Assembly (NCBI GenBank): GCA_900404475.1
Contig: OUQQ01000056.1
Span: 1-52,605, forward strand
Source: Spongospora subterranea
Lineage: Eukaryota > Endomyxa > Phytomyxea > Plasmodiophorida > Plasmodiophoridae
DNA: 52,605 bases
Reading direction: 5' to 3'
In this document: piece after piece, positions 22,930 through 34,755 of the stretch
Numbering within the stretch: the stretch's first letter is position 1
Layout: the number at the start of each line of letters is the position of its first letter
The notes under the pieces: generated by a model
The model's database searches: none
Told to the model about the DNA's origin: nothing
What the model saw: only the letters and a program-made list of their open reading frames with translations
Made by a program: the position numbers and the translations under genes

Positions 22930-24144
22930 ATGAATAGAAGATCTAAGTGTATTATGGTCAGCGTATTGGCTGTCGTTATCGCCACGATCCTCGGCGTCAC
23001 CCTCTACCTTCTCGATCGCGCCGATGCCCAGACCCCGCCCGATCTTCGCAACCTGAACGCCGCCCAGCTCGACTACCTACGGGGGGCGTTCGCCAAAGTC
23101 CAATCCCGAGGGCTGATGGTCGAGCACGGCCGCCTGCACGGTGACGATGGCAATTTCTGCCCGCACGAGAAACCGACCTTCCTGGCCTGGCATCGTGCCT
23201 ACCTCATCGCCTTCGAGGGCCATCTGGGCAGTATCATGCCCTATTGGGATTGGACCGAATACCTTCACCATTCGGCGTTCGACTCGCCGACGTATCAGGG
23301 AGGGAAACCCAACCCGCTCTTCTCTGGGCAAATCTTCGACAGCAGCGCCGGCGGGTTGACGGATCAGAGGACGGAGAGGAACTGGGAGGCGCTGGATCCC
23401 AAGTATCTGGCCGAATCCGTCTACCGGGCTCTAACGCGTCCGACGTTCGAGGCGTTCCAACGCGAACTGGAGGCGGCCCACGCCATGGTCCATAATACGA
23501 TCGGTGGCGCAATGATCCCTGTAAAAACGGCCGCGTTTGACCCGATATTCTGGTTCCACCATTCGATGGTCAACATCATCTGGTCGATGTGGTCCAGTCT
23601 CCACAAGGGCGCCGACCTGAGCAGCTTCAACAACATCGTCATCGACAACTACAACTTGGCCCGCGATCAGACATCGTTCGCCAACGTCAACTCCAGGGAC
23701 GTCGTCTTTCCTCACACCGACACCTATAAACGAGCAGCCGCGTCCGTTAATGGCTATGCTGGAGGCGGAGGATTGCAGTTCGTCGCCCTCTCCGCTAATG
23801 CTGGGCCAGTTCAGGTTGCGAACGACGACCCTAGGACGCCGCACCTGATCCTGACCTTGCACGACTACACGTCGCCGATGGATTCGCAGAACATTCGCGT
23901 GTCGCTGAACGGGACCGAGGCCGGGTTCACCGGCCTGATCGGGATGGCGCACCGTGCCCATGGCGATATGGGCCATGTTCATCGCGATCGGACCATCGAC
24001 CTGACGCTGGCATACAACAAGCTGATGGCCGGCTTGGGACTGGACGAGGTCAAGAATTTCACGACGGTGAAAGTTCATAACCTGATGACGGGTGATGAAA
24101 CTAGCCTGAAAGGTGGATGGAGTCTCGGCTGGGAAGTTTACTGA
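22930..24144 (+). CDS. Tyrosinase-family type-3 copper oxidase, membrane-anchored or secreted
   Basis: Tyrosinases oxidise mono- or diphenols to quinones at a dinuclear copper centre. The 404-residue frame has no intron. Residues about 8-28 are hydrophobic after a basic start (signal anchor or signal peptide). CuA ligands are offered by HGRLHG (His66/His70 area), CPHEKPTFLAWHR (His79, His88) with a Cys two residues before His79 that could form the Cys-His thioether, and YWDW. CuB has HAMVH (His184, His188) and DPIFWFHH (His210/211). From residue about 300 to the end a beta-rich domain (HLILTLHDYTSP, IRVSLNGTEAGFTG, TIDLTLAYNKL) resembles the C-terminal domain of tyrosinases and hemocyanins. 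Codon use is clearly more GC-rich than in flanking genes. Polyadenylation-like AATAAA follows at about 24238. Confidence 0.95.
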   Translation: MNRRSKCIMVSVLAVVIATILGVTLYLLDRADAQTPPDLRNLNAAQLDYLRGAFAKVQSRGLMVEHGRLHGDDGNFCPHEKPTFLAWHRAYLIAFEGHLGSIMPYWDWTEYLHHSAFDSPTYQGGKPNPLFSGQIFDSSAGGLTDQRTERNWEALDPKYLAESVYRALTRPTFEAFQRELEAAHAMVHNTIGGAMIPVKTAAFDPIFWFHHSMVNIIWSMWSSLHKGADLSSFNNIVIDNYNLARDQTSFANVNSRDVVFPHTDTYKRAAASVNGYAGGGGLQFVALSANAGPVQVANDDPRTPHLILTLHDYTSPMDSQNIRVSLNGTEAGFTGLIGMAHRAHGDMGHVHRDRTIDLTLAYNKLMAGLGLDEVKNFTTVKVHNLMTGDETSLKGGWSLGWEVY

Positions 24145-24304
24145 TCTCGGCGTTCCGCGTTGGCGGTTTTGTTTTTCACGTTGACATTGGGAGGAAACTG
24201 CTGGAGATGTTTTTCGTACCCGTGTGTTTAATGATAACAATAAATATACAGCCGAGTGATTAACGGTTGTGGAAGGGGATGATCCGAATCAGGGTGTTAG
24301 AGGA

Positions 24305-25072
24305 TCATGATCGGTCGGGGAAGAATGGCGACAGCAATAAACTGGCCGCCAATGGCACCAGTTCCATCATGGCGTTGTCGTCGATGAACCGGAGCTTGGG
24401 GTATTCGGCGGCCACAGATAGCGGCCCCATGATGACGATCAGCCACCAGATGTATTCGCCAGATACGAGTCCGATTCCGGTCCAGATCGCCCACGTCACG
24501 ACCACACCGATCGCCGAACGCTGATGCAATGTGAACCCTTGTCCAGGGCGGCAGATCTTCCCGATTGACCCGTGCGCTTTCAGCTCCCCGAGCAGCGGAT
24601 CGATGAACGCCAGCGTCCACAGGATCGGCATACCGATAAACGCGCGCTGGGCTGACGTTTGCGACGACGTGAACGAGATTCTATATGGGGCGGCGATTAA
24701 AACGATTGCAGCTCCGACCAGTCCCCAGGCCTGAGCTGAGATCTGATTCCTTTCGTAGCTACGAAACCCGAAACAGAGAAACTGTTGACGAATTCTGATT
24801 CCTTCCATGACCATCTGGGACAAGGCTAGAATTGCTACGATTTTCGAAGCGGGAAATCCGATCCGGTCGCAGATATCGATGGCGATATAGTAGTAGAACC
24901 ATGAGAGTGTGGTGAATGTGGAGATGTGCCACACGCGTCTGAACAGGTGAGGAAGACAGCCATGGCCACCGACCGTCATGGCCGCCGTGTTCTGCTCGAC
25001 CGAGATGGGAACGGACGAATCCTCGTGCGCCGGCGGCGGTGGATCGCCGTCATCGACCGCCGCATTTTCCAT
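24305..25072 (-). CDS. Polytopic membrane protein, dolichol/phytol-kinase-like family
   Basis: An intronless 255-residue ORF with about seven hydrophobic segments. The first 40 residues are acidic, Pro-rich and probably cytosolic. Motifs such as KIVAILALSQMVMEGIRIRQ, CFGFRSYERNQISAQAWGLV, ILWTLAFIDPLLGELK, PLSVAAEYPKLRFIDDNAMM and ELVPLAASLLL match what I know of the CTP-dependent polyprenol/dolichol/phytol kinase superfamily, including the Asp-Pro-x-x-Gly-Glu and DDN motifs. Family members phosphorylate a lipid alcohol in membranes. The assignment rests on motif memory, not a search, so the substrate is unknown. The gene converges with tyrosinase (stops 160 bp apart) and shares its GC-rich, intron-free character. 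Confidence 0.65.
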   Translation of the reverse strand: MENAAVDDGDPPPPAHEDSSVPISVEQNTAAMTVGGHGCLPHLFRRVWHISTFTTLSWFYYYIAIDICDRIGFPASKIVAILALSQMVMEGIRIRQQFLCFGFRSYERNQISAQAWGLVGAAIVLIAAPYRISFTSSQTSAQRAFIGMPILWTLAFIDPLLGELKAHGSIGKICRPGQGFTLHQRSAIGVVVTWAIWTGIGLVSGEYIWWLIVIMGPLSVAAEYPKLRFIDDNAMMELVPLAASLLLSPFFPDRS

Positions 25073-25455
25073 CTCACCCCCAGGCAGTTGCGGCTCGGGC
25101 GGCCCAGACAGTATTTGTTGCTGTGATCAAGTTGTCTCTGGTCACACGATCGATCCCACACACCTGGCAGGAGGTGCGCTTGGCGCCACAGGGCCAACAC
25201 CCACCGCCACCCACGGGTTGAGGGAATTTGATGAGCAACAGTGGGAGTGACAACGCCATCGACGGGGATCCAGCCACTGGCAGGGACTGTGTCGGGGTTC
25301 CCTGACGCACTTGTCTTAAGCCGTGAATCTGGTCTGGCCGCAAATTTCACGGGGCACTCTTGGGTTTGGAATAATTGGGACATGATTGTTCTCTATCGTT
25401 TGTATTTGTTTATAGCAAGAGATAAAACACTGAAATGGGTCCGGGAGCACATTGA
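25073..25455. other. Intergenic region
   Basis: About 380 bp between the kinase-like gene start and the CLU stop (both minus). ORFs here are shadows of the GC-rich composition. Nothing was recognised. Confidence 0.5.
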
Positions 25456-28400
25456 TCAGATTTGTACAAGCTGAGGTTGGACAGACGGGGAATCGACTGC
25501 AATCTTTTCATGACTGATGTTGCAAGGCTCGACAGTATCGGCAGAAGTCAGAATATGGTCGGCTGACGAACTGGATTCTTCTCTGTCAGGTTGGAACGAG
25601 ACGAACTCTTTCATTAGACTATAGGATGACGTCCTGTGGAACAAACTATTGATATCAAAACGCAAATAGGAAATATACAAACGAGGACCGACTTGGCAAT
25701 GGAAGGAGCAGCAATCCACGCCAGAGCAGCGGCAGTGGGCTTAACAGTCATCTGCTGATCGCAAGCCTTGGCTTCCATAACGGCACCGCGAGTGAATACA
25801 GACAGCCATGAATTGCACTGCCCAATAATGGCCTCTGCGAAACCGTTTGAGTTTTAAAATACACATTTTTGATACAAACTCTACCAGCTTCGAGTTTTTG
25901 GGCAATGGAGCGCGATCGCTTTTCAAAAGCAATGGCATCCCTGAAACGCCGCATGACGGCGTGTGAAAAAGCGATAGCGTGATACGCGGTCGCCAGATGC
26001 AAATGAATCGCATCAACTCCCACACTCTTTTCTAAACGCGACAGACCGTCAAGTTGGACTGAGAACGCCTCTGTGATAGATGATTAAGATACTAGATTCT
26101 GAGGACCCAATAGATCCTGCTCTACCCTGCGGCTTTCCCATTTCCATCAAAATAATCCCGCAATTGAGTAGAGCTGTAGCAGTGTCAGGATGTGACGCGC
26201 CTCCCAGGATCTGCACAAGTATGGGTGATTGTGGACCCCGATGTCAGAAACGAAAACAAAAACAACCTCGCATATGTGAGACGCTTTAACTGCATGTCGG
26301 AGGGCGCGCTTCAAAAAGCCACCACACATGAGAAATAACGCATGCTGAGAATGGGCTCGCGCTGATTCAGCATCAATGGACCCAAATAGACGCTCGAGGA
26401 TGACGATGACCCGATATGATTGATCGATGGCGCTGACCGCATCATTCGAGCGATATCTGAAACGCATTAAAAACTGATATTGATCTACCGCTTTGCTAAA
26501 GACAACGTACGAGATCATTGAGAGCATAGATAACGCCTCGGCAACATCGTAATGGATTGGGCCGGTGGTAGCGCACATTATTTGCACAAACTGATTGAGA
26601 ACCTCACAAGCTCCCTTTTGATCACCTGGAAAACTGTCAGGGAAACAATTCCGCTAAGTGCAAGAACCAACCTTGCGAAAGCCTGCCCTTGGCAGAGGCG
26701 AGAATCGAGACGGTGTCCATCCCTTCGGGAAGATGGAATTTTGGCTTAGGAGTGAGCTCAACCAAATCATCAACAGAAACGCCGGAACCACTGGCAGAGA
26801 AATCGTACTGTTTTGAAACGACAGTAATGCCAACAGCTGAAATGGGCAATTCAGAAAACATCTTGATATTAGCAGAAAACAGGCTACCTTGACAGATACC
26901 GAATAGCACCGTAATCGGGTCTGATGTAATTGTAGGCTCAACCAAAGTGTAAGAGAACCTTTGAAGTGTCTTTGACAAAACACAAGGTTGAGACAGGCTT
27001 GTATGAGAAGAGCACACAATACCTCAATTGCCATCTGCGCCCAAAGCGCTGATTTGGCCTTGCTTGGTCCCGTGGCCAACAGCAAATTATTGAAGAAGGT
27101 AGCGATAACGGTTGAAAGTGAAGCAGACGGCCCAAGAGACCGTAATTGATGAGACAAAACATGTTTGGCTGAACGAACTAAAATTTCGCGACGAATACAT
27201 TCCAGAATTGTATCGAGGAATGGCTGATTGATGTTGGCTTTGTCCCTGTAAATGGTTAAAACCACACGAATTGATTAAGAGCTAACAGCAAGAAACATAC
27301 TTGACATAAGCATAAATACGTCCCAGGTAGCGCATATTGACTCCATGTGAATGTAGCAAACTAGAGATTGCTCGACCGTCAATAGAACTGATGGCAAAAG
27401 ATTTCATATCGTCAACGATTGCAGGAATAGCTTCGTCTATGATGGATTGTGACAGTTTCCGCAGCATCTGCACGCGATTCAACAAGCGATTACAGAGTCA
27501 ATTTGGCGAAGCAACTAACATTCAAGTCTTCAGAATCATTGCGGTCGGGCTCATAAGCCGTTAGAGCATTGATGTTGAAAGTAAAGGCTGACGACTCTTG
27601 CTCGACTTCCGCGATAGATACAACCGACGCTTCGGATGTTTCCGTGTCATTTCGCTTTGTAGCGGAACGTTCCAAAACAGCTTCTAGGGCACGATCATGG
27701 CACCACCTGTGAACCAGACAAAAAATTCAGAAAATTACATAAGCCACCCAACCTAGTGCAAACCTATTAACTCGCTCAAGACGGAGGACACAGGCAACAT
27801 TGTCAGGATAGTTGGCATCCCGAGGAGTAAATCGAACCAGATCCATCAGGTACATTCTTCCATCTGAAGCAGATAAACCTAAAAAACAAAGGCGTTTACT
27901 TACGTACGACATGAACCTCTTTGAAGAAAAAACCTTTGCAGTCCATTGGAAGTGAAACATTGTTGACGGGATTGCCCAGGAGGTCGTGAACAGTATTGCT
28001 GCTCCAGTGAAGCCTAAATATTGCATTAAAAATGAGGACGATCAACATAGCGAAAAACAGAAAAAACTTACTTCTTCGCAAGTATTGCGGCAAAGTCGCA
28101 GAAGGTGCTGTTTTCAGTGGGTTGTACATGAGCCGTAGGGATAAATGGAGCAACATCTCCAGTAGATGCGGCGGCTTGCGAGTCGTCAAGAGCGCCGAAA
28201 AGCAATGTGGAGCCTCCATCGTTCATAATTCCAGGGATTATGGCTTGACAAACAATGCGGATGCCTGCATAGTCGACGACAGTAGACAATAGGCTATGCA
28301 ATCGAGATTGCCCATCTTCGCTCTGATCAAATAACACAAATGTTATTCTAGGGTCATGACGAAATCAGACAAAACGCACAATAGCAAGCCTGCCAACCAA

Positions 28401-29824
28401 ATGGCACCCGTGAACATCGTGCGATGCTAGTTTATGGGCAGTTTCATCGCCGCCTTGATTAGCGAAGACACCGCGACCGTCAACTGCTAGACTGAAGAAT
28501 ATATTGTCACAAAGATAAACGTGCATGTTCCTAAAAAGAAGACTCAGAATTAGCAATCGTAATTATCGTCCCATTGTACTTAGGTTCGTTAGCATTCAAT
28601 GGAGGAATTTCCCCTATGGCCACCGAAACAGCACCGGTAATGGCTCTACTGACGAAATCTTGGGAACATGATGAGTTGAGTTCTCTAGATGAGAATCAGT
28701 GAATACCTGCATATGTCTTGTATTGGCTTCGAAACTTAACTAGCGAACCATCAGCGACTCCATCAGCGCTTTGGTCGTGCCACACTAGATATTCATCGTT
28801 CCAGTTGCGTTCAATTTTGAGATTATCAAATTTGGTAGGAGTAGGAACAGCAGACGTGAGTGCATCTGAAAACGACGGCTGTTTGCGAATATGGTATACT
28901 GCTTGAACAAGTGGATGTAAGTTGGAGGAAGATGATCCTAAAGCGCTCAATGACAATCTGAACCCGTTGCTGCCCTTTGAGAGCACAGCGGCAAGGGTTG
29001 AGGAGCGATGACTTGAACGGCTACGACACGATGCTGTGGACATGCGTCAGAACATCCCGCAAAGCCAAAGTCGGATCCTGACCATCAAATTTATCGTCTT
29101 TGCTGTTATTGACGTAAAATCCGTTCTGAGTTCCTGTAATATGAAATATATTCCGTTCTTCTGTTTCGACGTCAAGATATATGAGATCTCCTTGGAGACG
29201 GCGACGCCCAATGGGAGGATCATAAACGGACTGGCGAATAACAACACCTCTAATGGGCGATCCATTGACCTGAAAGATCGTTTCAGTCTTTAAGGAAGAT
29301 CCGATCAGCGTGGGCTTACAATTTCCGGGGCTGTAGCGGCAGGAACCGAAAATGGACATAATACTTCAGAAGGCTGAGCTTCTTCAATGCTTCCTTGAAT
29401 CAAATCTTGTAGCCACATCTCAACAGATCTGTGCCTCATGAATCAATAATGAGTAGGATCTACCAAAAAATCCATACAAAGTTTTTGGAGGATTTGCCAT
29501 TATGTCTTGAAATCTTTGCACATGATGACGAATGCTGCTGTATGTATACGGAACTTCAACCATTTTGAAGTTTGTGCGACCCTCACCGATCTATCCTCAG
29601 ACATCAGATCAAGACCACCAACACGACAGCAGCAGTTGTACTTGCTGATAATCATAACAGATACAGCCTTCATACTCAAACTGGTACGACGTCCAAAAGC
29701 ACAATGTCGGACATTCGTTTAGCGCGGCCCGCAGTTCCAGGAACAAATCCGAGGGAGATATCTGGAGGGTTATCTTGGCCGTCGACGCTCCCGGACCAGA
29801 AATGCAGACCTCCATAATCTCCAT
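25456..29824 (-). CDS. clu1: Clustered mitochondria protein (CLU/CLUH)
   Basis: CLU proteins bind mRNAs for mitochondrial proteins and control mitochondrial distribution. The order of motifs is full length. An N-terminal CLUN part comes first (ATG 29824, MEIMEVCISGPGAS; then KMVEVPYTYSSIRHHVQRFQ). It continues RRRLQGDLIYLDVETEERNI and NGFYVNNSKDDKFD; the CLU domain follows with ERNWNDEYLV, HVYLCDNIFFSLAVDGRGVF, GIRIVCQAIIPGI and SDGRMYLMDLVRFTPRDANY. The C-terminal TPR region has GPIHYDVAEALSMLSMISYV and YRVIVILERLFGSIDAESAR. The stop is at 25456-25458. About a dozen short introns split the gene. Cells lacking CLU cluster their mitochondria. The first exon could extend further upstream. Confidence 0.93.
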
Positions 29825-30608
29825 CCGTCTGAGGTCGTCAAAGGTCTCGCCCTTCCCAACAATTCTAATTGCGGATATCTGGATTTTCAGGACTGCCGCT
29901 CCGGCTGCACGAGTAACGACGGAGGTCGGAGGGGAACGCTGCAGAAACCCCGCCGCAACTCACCAGTGTACATACCATCACACTGGGCTGAGTTACCATC
30001 TGGTACCGTGCACAGACAGCTGCTGTACACAACCCGCCACTGGTGAAGTCCGTTTTTGAGCACTTGCACAGATCAGTTGATGGATCGACCGCAGGTCGCG
30101 TATTTCAGTCTAGTGAAAAAACCTGTCGGAAATATATCTCGCATCAACTCCGCGTCGATTTTTGTTCGATTCGGGTGATTGGCACTGCATTGGATGTGTT
30201 TCCATGAATGGACATTTCGGTGGCCGGATCGTTGCAAAGGACGGGATAAACGTTCCTTTCCGTAGTTTTCTTGAGACAATTGAGTATTTGATTCTTGTGG
30301 GCTACGGGTCCTCCCGCTCACGACGAACTGACCACATTTCAAAATAAATAGAACTGTCAAATCCTGGCAATAAATTCGAACACTTTTTTTGCATAGCAAT
30401 AAATTCCGGTTTTATAGCCCGACTGCCTGTTGCCGTATTCAAAACTGTTGAAATCCCAATATGGCGTTACTTGTTTCACAAAAATAACGGCGATTTGACT
30501 GGTAACGCGATGACCTTACAATAAGGTAATCTAATAGTTGCAGGACATTTAAATGATCGAGGACAGACGATAAATCAAGTCGGTGTGCATTATACCAAAA
30601 GGTGGGAT
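29825..30608. other. Intergenic region
   Basis: 780 bp between the CLU start and the NUP133 stop (both minus). A plus-strand frame near 30165 reads GDWHCIGCVSMN, like half of a RanBP2-type zinc finger, but the second Cys pair is absent. No gene is called. Confidence 0.45.
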
Positions 30609-33600
30609 TTATTGTCGACGATGTGATTCGATTTCGACATAGTCAGTTATCGTAGACAATACTCGTCCGGCATCAACCAACCGTTCTGGAAATGATTTGA
30701 TCAGTTCACGAACAGAAGGGAGTTGATCCGACGCAAGTTCACGAATCACATCATACGATAAACTCTGTGGATCGGTAAGCAACCCAGCAAAACATGCATG
30801 TTCTAGCTGAAATGCAAACCTTATTGGCGGCGGTCACTTGCACGACATGCTCTGTTGTGCCCGTCGCCACAGACAACAATGCTGACAAAGTCAAGAGCGA
30901 ATGAAGATCTTTATCCAATAGCGTCGATAGCAATAAAGACAGAGCCGCATCGGAATACTGATGAGATACATCAGCAATTGGTTGAACGGTTGTGAGTTAA
31001 TCGACTACCTGGAGCCTCATGAGGCGCGAAGCTGCCACAAGGGCATCCCGTCCATCATCACTAGATTGCGATGCCTGCTGGATTAGCAATGCGATTTGCT
31101 CATCCGGAGTCAAAGCCGCTGTTGGCGGGCGTTTCAGAACACTTTGCGATTGAATCAATGCTATTTGATTATCGAACCTATCAAGGTCGTCCTGACAGAA
31201 ATCAATAACCGAACACAGCACAATAATGCCTCCAACCAACCTGATTGGGAACACTGACTCGAAGACAAGTCAGTTTTGCCATGGCGCTGAATGACAACCT
31301 AAGGCGAGATTCTAAAGCGCAATCATCAGCTAAGGTTGATAACTTTCTTGAAGCGTTGTCGTAGTCTTTCTTGTCGAGGTCCAGTACCCATGATAACAGT
31401 GGTTTGTCAGTTAAAAACGTGTCCAGCCATGGTTTTCCAACGTTCGCCATTAATTTATCGTATTGCCTGCGTGAATACCAAGTAGAGCAGCATGCGGTCG
31501 CATAAGGGTCCCCATATTCACGAAGATAAGCGTCAGAACGTTCGGGCCAGGAGCACAGCTCGCAGAGCTCGGCTAGCACGGCAAAATCGGCGAATCGTTC
31601 CGCAAATTCAAAACCAAGCGCGTATTGATGGCGACGATCAGGATGCGCTGGAGCCAGATCGACCATGTCGCGAGAACAACTTAGCCGATCAGATTGATAA
31701 GCGTGGTCCAGTTCTTGACGAAGCGCGTGACAGCCTGGGACATTGTCGGCGGCTGTGAATTGTAGGATATAACCGTTTAATAAAACGCTGGATACGTAGT
31801 AATAATTCATATAAGCAAATCCCTCCTGTACAACTGAATTAGATTGACTGTCTTTGGCTTTGCTGGCTATAAAACCAAACAATAACAAAACCAAAGCGTC
31901 GGTGTAAAAAGACTAAAACAAGATATAAACAAAGGTGTGGGGACATACATGAAGATGTTCGGGATTTGCCGACTGGTACACGACAGCATCGCGAAGTAAA
32001 TTAAGCAAGGACCTTAACATCGACCGAGTCTTATTGTCAAAAATCCAGTAGCTGAGCGCGAAACAGGATTGAATTCGCTGGACCGCTTCTGAAGCCAAAC
32101 TAAAAATAATTCGCATCACACGGCATACAAATACCAACTGCAGCAGAGCAGTCCCATTCACGTTGCTTAGGTGGGAGATGAACTCTGGTAATGAAGGAAC
32201 CAGAGTAGAAATCTGGCTGAAAAACTGATCCTCGACCCTTCCTGCACCCATCAAATTGTCACGCTTCGCAATGCAAGCACTCATTACGTTGTGGACAAAT
32301 TCTCGGCGAGCAGTATCGAAAGCATCACGAGATGAAGCCAGAACCTCATGAAATTGCCCTGCTGGTACATGGAGAATTTGATGCAAAGCCAAAGCGATTT
32401 CTATTGCGTCACCATGTTCCTGGATAGTAGCTTGCGTTTCAGGAAATAAGCGCTCCCAAAGCGGCGAATCGGCTGAAGGAACCGCTCGTAGAAATTCGTT
32501 GAACGCTGCATGTCGAGACTGTTTATCCGGCAACGACATACTTGAAAAACTGGCGTCCATAATTCTAACGCTGACGTTCACTGCAGCCTCATTCATGTTG
32601 ACGTCGCCTAACGCAGCCACCATCGCGCGGCAATTCGATATTCGCGCTTGCTGAAAAGCTGCAAACGCCGAGAATAAATTAGAATCCCCGCCCTCACCAT
32701 TCACGCGTCCTTCAGTCGTTAATTCACTAAAAGCTAATGCCGCTGTTGACGGGCCCCGAGCTAACCGAGCACAGATAATTCCATTCGTAGCTGAGATGAA
32801 AAAACAGCCGCGATGGTCACGCCCTATATCGAATCACAACGCAGTTCGAGCGAATGTGTTTGAAACCGTACCGCGTCCTCCGCCAAGAAGAACAGGGTCA
32901 TCGAACCGAATGCAATCGTTAACGCCTGTGGCTAGATCAAACATTAAGACAGTTTTCTGGCCGTAGATGAACGCCAAGGATGGATCTTGATCACTCATCT
33001 CAACCTGTAAAGAGCGGGCAGATTCCTCGTCGACCTCAAACGACTCGATTAGTCGTGAATGATGAACTAAAAAACTTGAAGATGAATAAATGTCTTAGCG
33101 GAAATTGCAGGTTCATTTACGTGGGAAAATTCCACCCTGTTTGCGTTCATACATGCCGATGCAGTGCCGCAGTTGATTCAGCGGGCCAACACGGCATGAA
33201 ACGAGAATCGCCACATTTTGCTGGCAGACGGCGAAATCCACGAACCTTTGATCAGATGATTCCGGGCAAACAGCAGCCACGTCCTGAATGGGTGCCGATG
33301 AAGACCAATCGATCGACCAATGCCCGGTCTCAGAGGCCGAGAATTCCTCAATCACGTTGGCAGTCATGGCCAACCCCCTCATTGGAGAATGGCATGCTAA
33401 CGCCAGATACGGGTTGGGGATTGCGTTAGTAGCAGAGGTACGACCGAACGACGACACAATTCTGCCCAATACACCGCGCTGAACGACGCCGTCGACGTCA
33501 ATATCGGAAGACGTGAGCCCCTCGCTACTGATGCGGAGTTGTAAAAGACGTTGCTTGCTTGTGCCAATTAAGCAGAGCCGGCTTGTGACCAATGCAATGA

Positions 33601-34111
33601 CAGTGACTTTTTCGTCAACGCGTAACTGAAGAGAGAGACGCGACTGCTGGCCGGAAGTTGTGATATGAACTACCAAGCCTTTGGGCTGTGCGTATACAAT
33701 CGCCTGAAGATTGCGCTGATGAACGGGACGATCATAAATTAATGCGACCAGCCTGGACGAGCGAACATTCACGTCGTGGTCTTCAAACGCCAACGCGATC
33801 GGTGCCTCTTCAGGACGAAAGGCGTTCCAGACGATCAATCTAGTCGGGGAAACTATTACGGCGAATCCAGACGGCTGAAAACTGGAAGATATGGAATTAG
33901 GTCGCATCGAGAGACATTCTTTGATAGTTTGGCGAACAATGGAGGGGCATGTGACCACCAATTCCAGAACGCGAAAATCATTCCGTGACAAAAACGAACC
34001 AGACGTTCGACGGCCACGTTTGCGCGACGAAGGCGGAGATGCAATCGGGACGGTCACCGCCGTTGGGCCGGGAGATTGGGGCGCCCGGAGCGTCCGAAGA
34101 AATGACGACAT
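30609..34111 (-). CDS. nup133: Nucleoporin NUP133-like subunit of the Y-complex
   Basis: NUP133 is a scaffold of the nuclear pore Y-shaped complex, with an N-terminal beta-propeller and a C-terminal alpha-solenoid. ATG 34111 starts MSSFLRTLRAPQSPG, followed by a basic patch (RKRGRR). A propeller follows with SGFAVIVSPTRLIVWN and GLVVHITTSGQQSRLSLQLR. The most diagnostic part is in the solenoid: FEFAERFADFAVLAELCELC, YGDPYATACCSTWYSRRQYD, LLSWVLDLDKKDYDNASRKL and STLADDCALESRLRLSFSAM, which matches the NUP133 C-terminal helical repeat. The last exon (after an intron near 30780-30830) reads YDVIRELASDQLPSVRELIK and ends ESHRRQ, stop 30609-30611. Weak similarity to NUP155 cannot be fully excluded from the propeller alone. 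Confidence 0.85.
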
Positions 34112-34755
34112 GTGATTATAATTGTGGCGGGATGTGTTAGGCCAACCCCGTCTGACCCCGAGAAAGTGCTGTGTCTATGGGACTTCGACGGCGTTCTATC
34201 ACATAATCCCGTAGCGGAAGTTCGGAGCCCGAACGATCGAAATGTAAATCCTCCACGATTCTGGAAAGTGGACGGGTTCAATTCCGGCATCAGCATCAGT
34301 GGACTTTGGGTGTCCAATTAGTGTGGGAGAAGTCGACAACGCAAGTCGACGCTGTCTCGATCGATATCCATAACATCTGTCTGAGTGGGCTGTTTTGCAT
34401 TCGACTGCCCCCAGTGAGAATTTCGAGGAGTCGACCCCGAATAAAAAGCTTCTCTGATATCTGACCAGACCATGATCATTGAAAGCGTCAGGGCCTTTGT
34501 GAGTAATGATCATTGAGAAATGAAAAGCGTCAGGGGCTTTGTGTATCATTCAACGTGAGTGCACGCGCGGTCCCCATGGATACATATAGTGAACGGTCCT
34601 CCACGTGGGTGTAAACAGACATCGGGCTGCTCCCCCAAACACAATGATACTGTACACATGTGTAAGTGCACTGTAAGTGTAAACTGAATCACGCCGCTCG
34701 ACCTCCGATATTTGTGTGATTGTCGATCACCACCGACAGTGCGCGAATCGTGTCG
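34112..34755. promoter_or_regulatory. Divergent promoter region between NUP133 and CUL1-like genes
   Basis: About 640 bp separating two genes that point away from each other. It contains two imperfect direct repeats at 34472-34502 and 34506-34544 (shared core atgatcattga, then aaagcgtcaggg and ctttgtg). No TATA-like element was confidently placed. A plus ORF at 34112-34321 has no domain support. Confidence 0.5.
34472..34544. repeat. Two imperfect direct repeats
   Basis: Each unit has atgatcattga followed by aaagcgtcaggg(c/g) and ctttgtg. The second unit carries about 8 extra nt in the middle. They sit back to back, about 215 bp upstream of the cullin ATG. Confidence 0.8.

Noticed and set aside
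23431..24240. 269-codon minus-strand ORF
   Set aside because: Antisense to the tyrosinase; GC-rich codons leave the opposite frame free of stops.
30165..30347. GDWHCIGC resembling a RanBP2-type zinc finger
   Set aside because: The second pair of Cys ligands is missing and no splice-linked exon supplies it.
34255..34295. GGTTCAATTCC, like a tRNA T-loop
   Set aside because: The flanking bases cannot form the T stem and no acceptor stem is present. No tRNA or rRNA gene was found by eye anywhere in the window.
34112..34321. Plus ORF with LWDFDGVLS, like a HAD phosphatase motif
   Set aside because: Too short, no other HAD motifs, and it sits in a divergent promoter.
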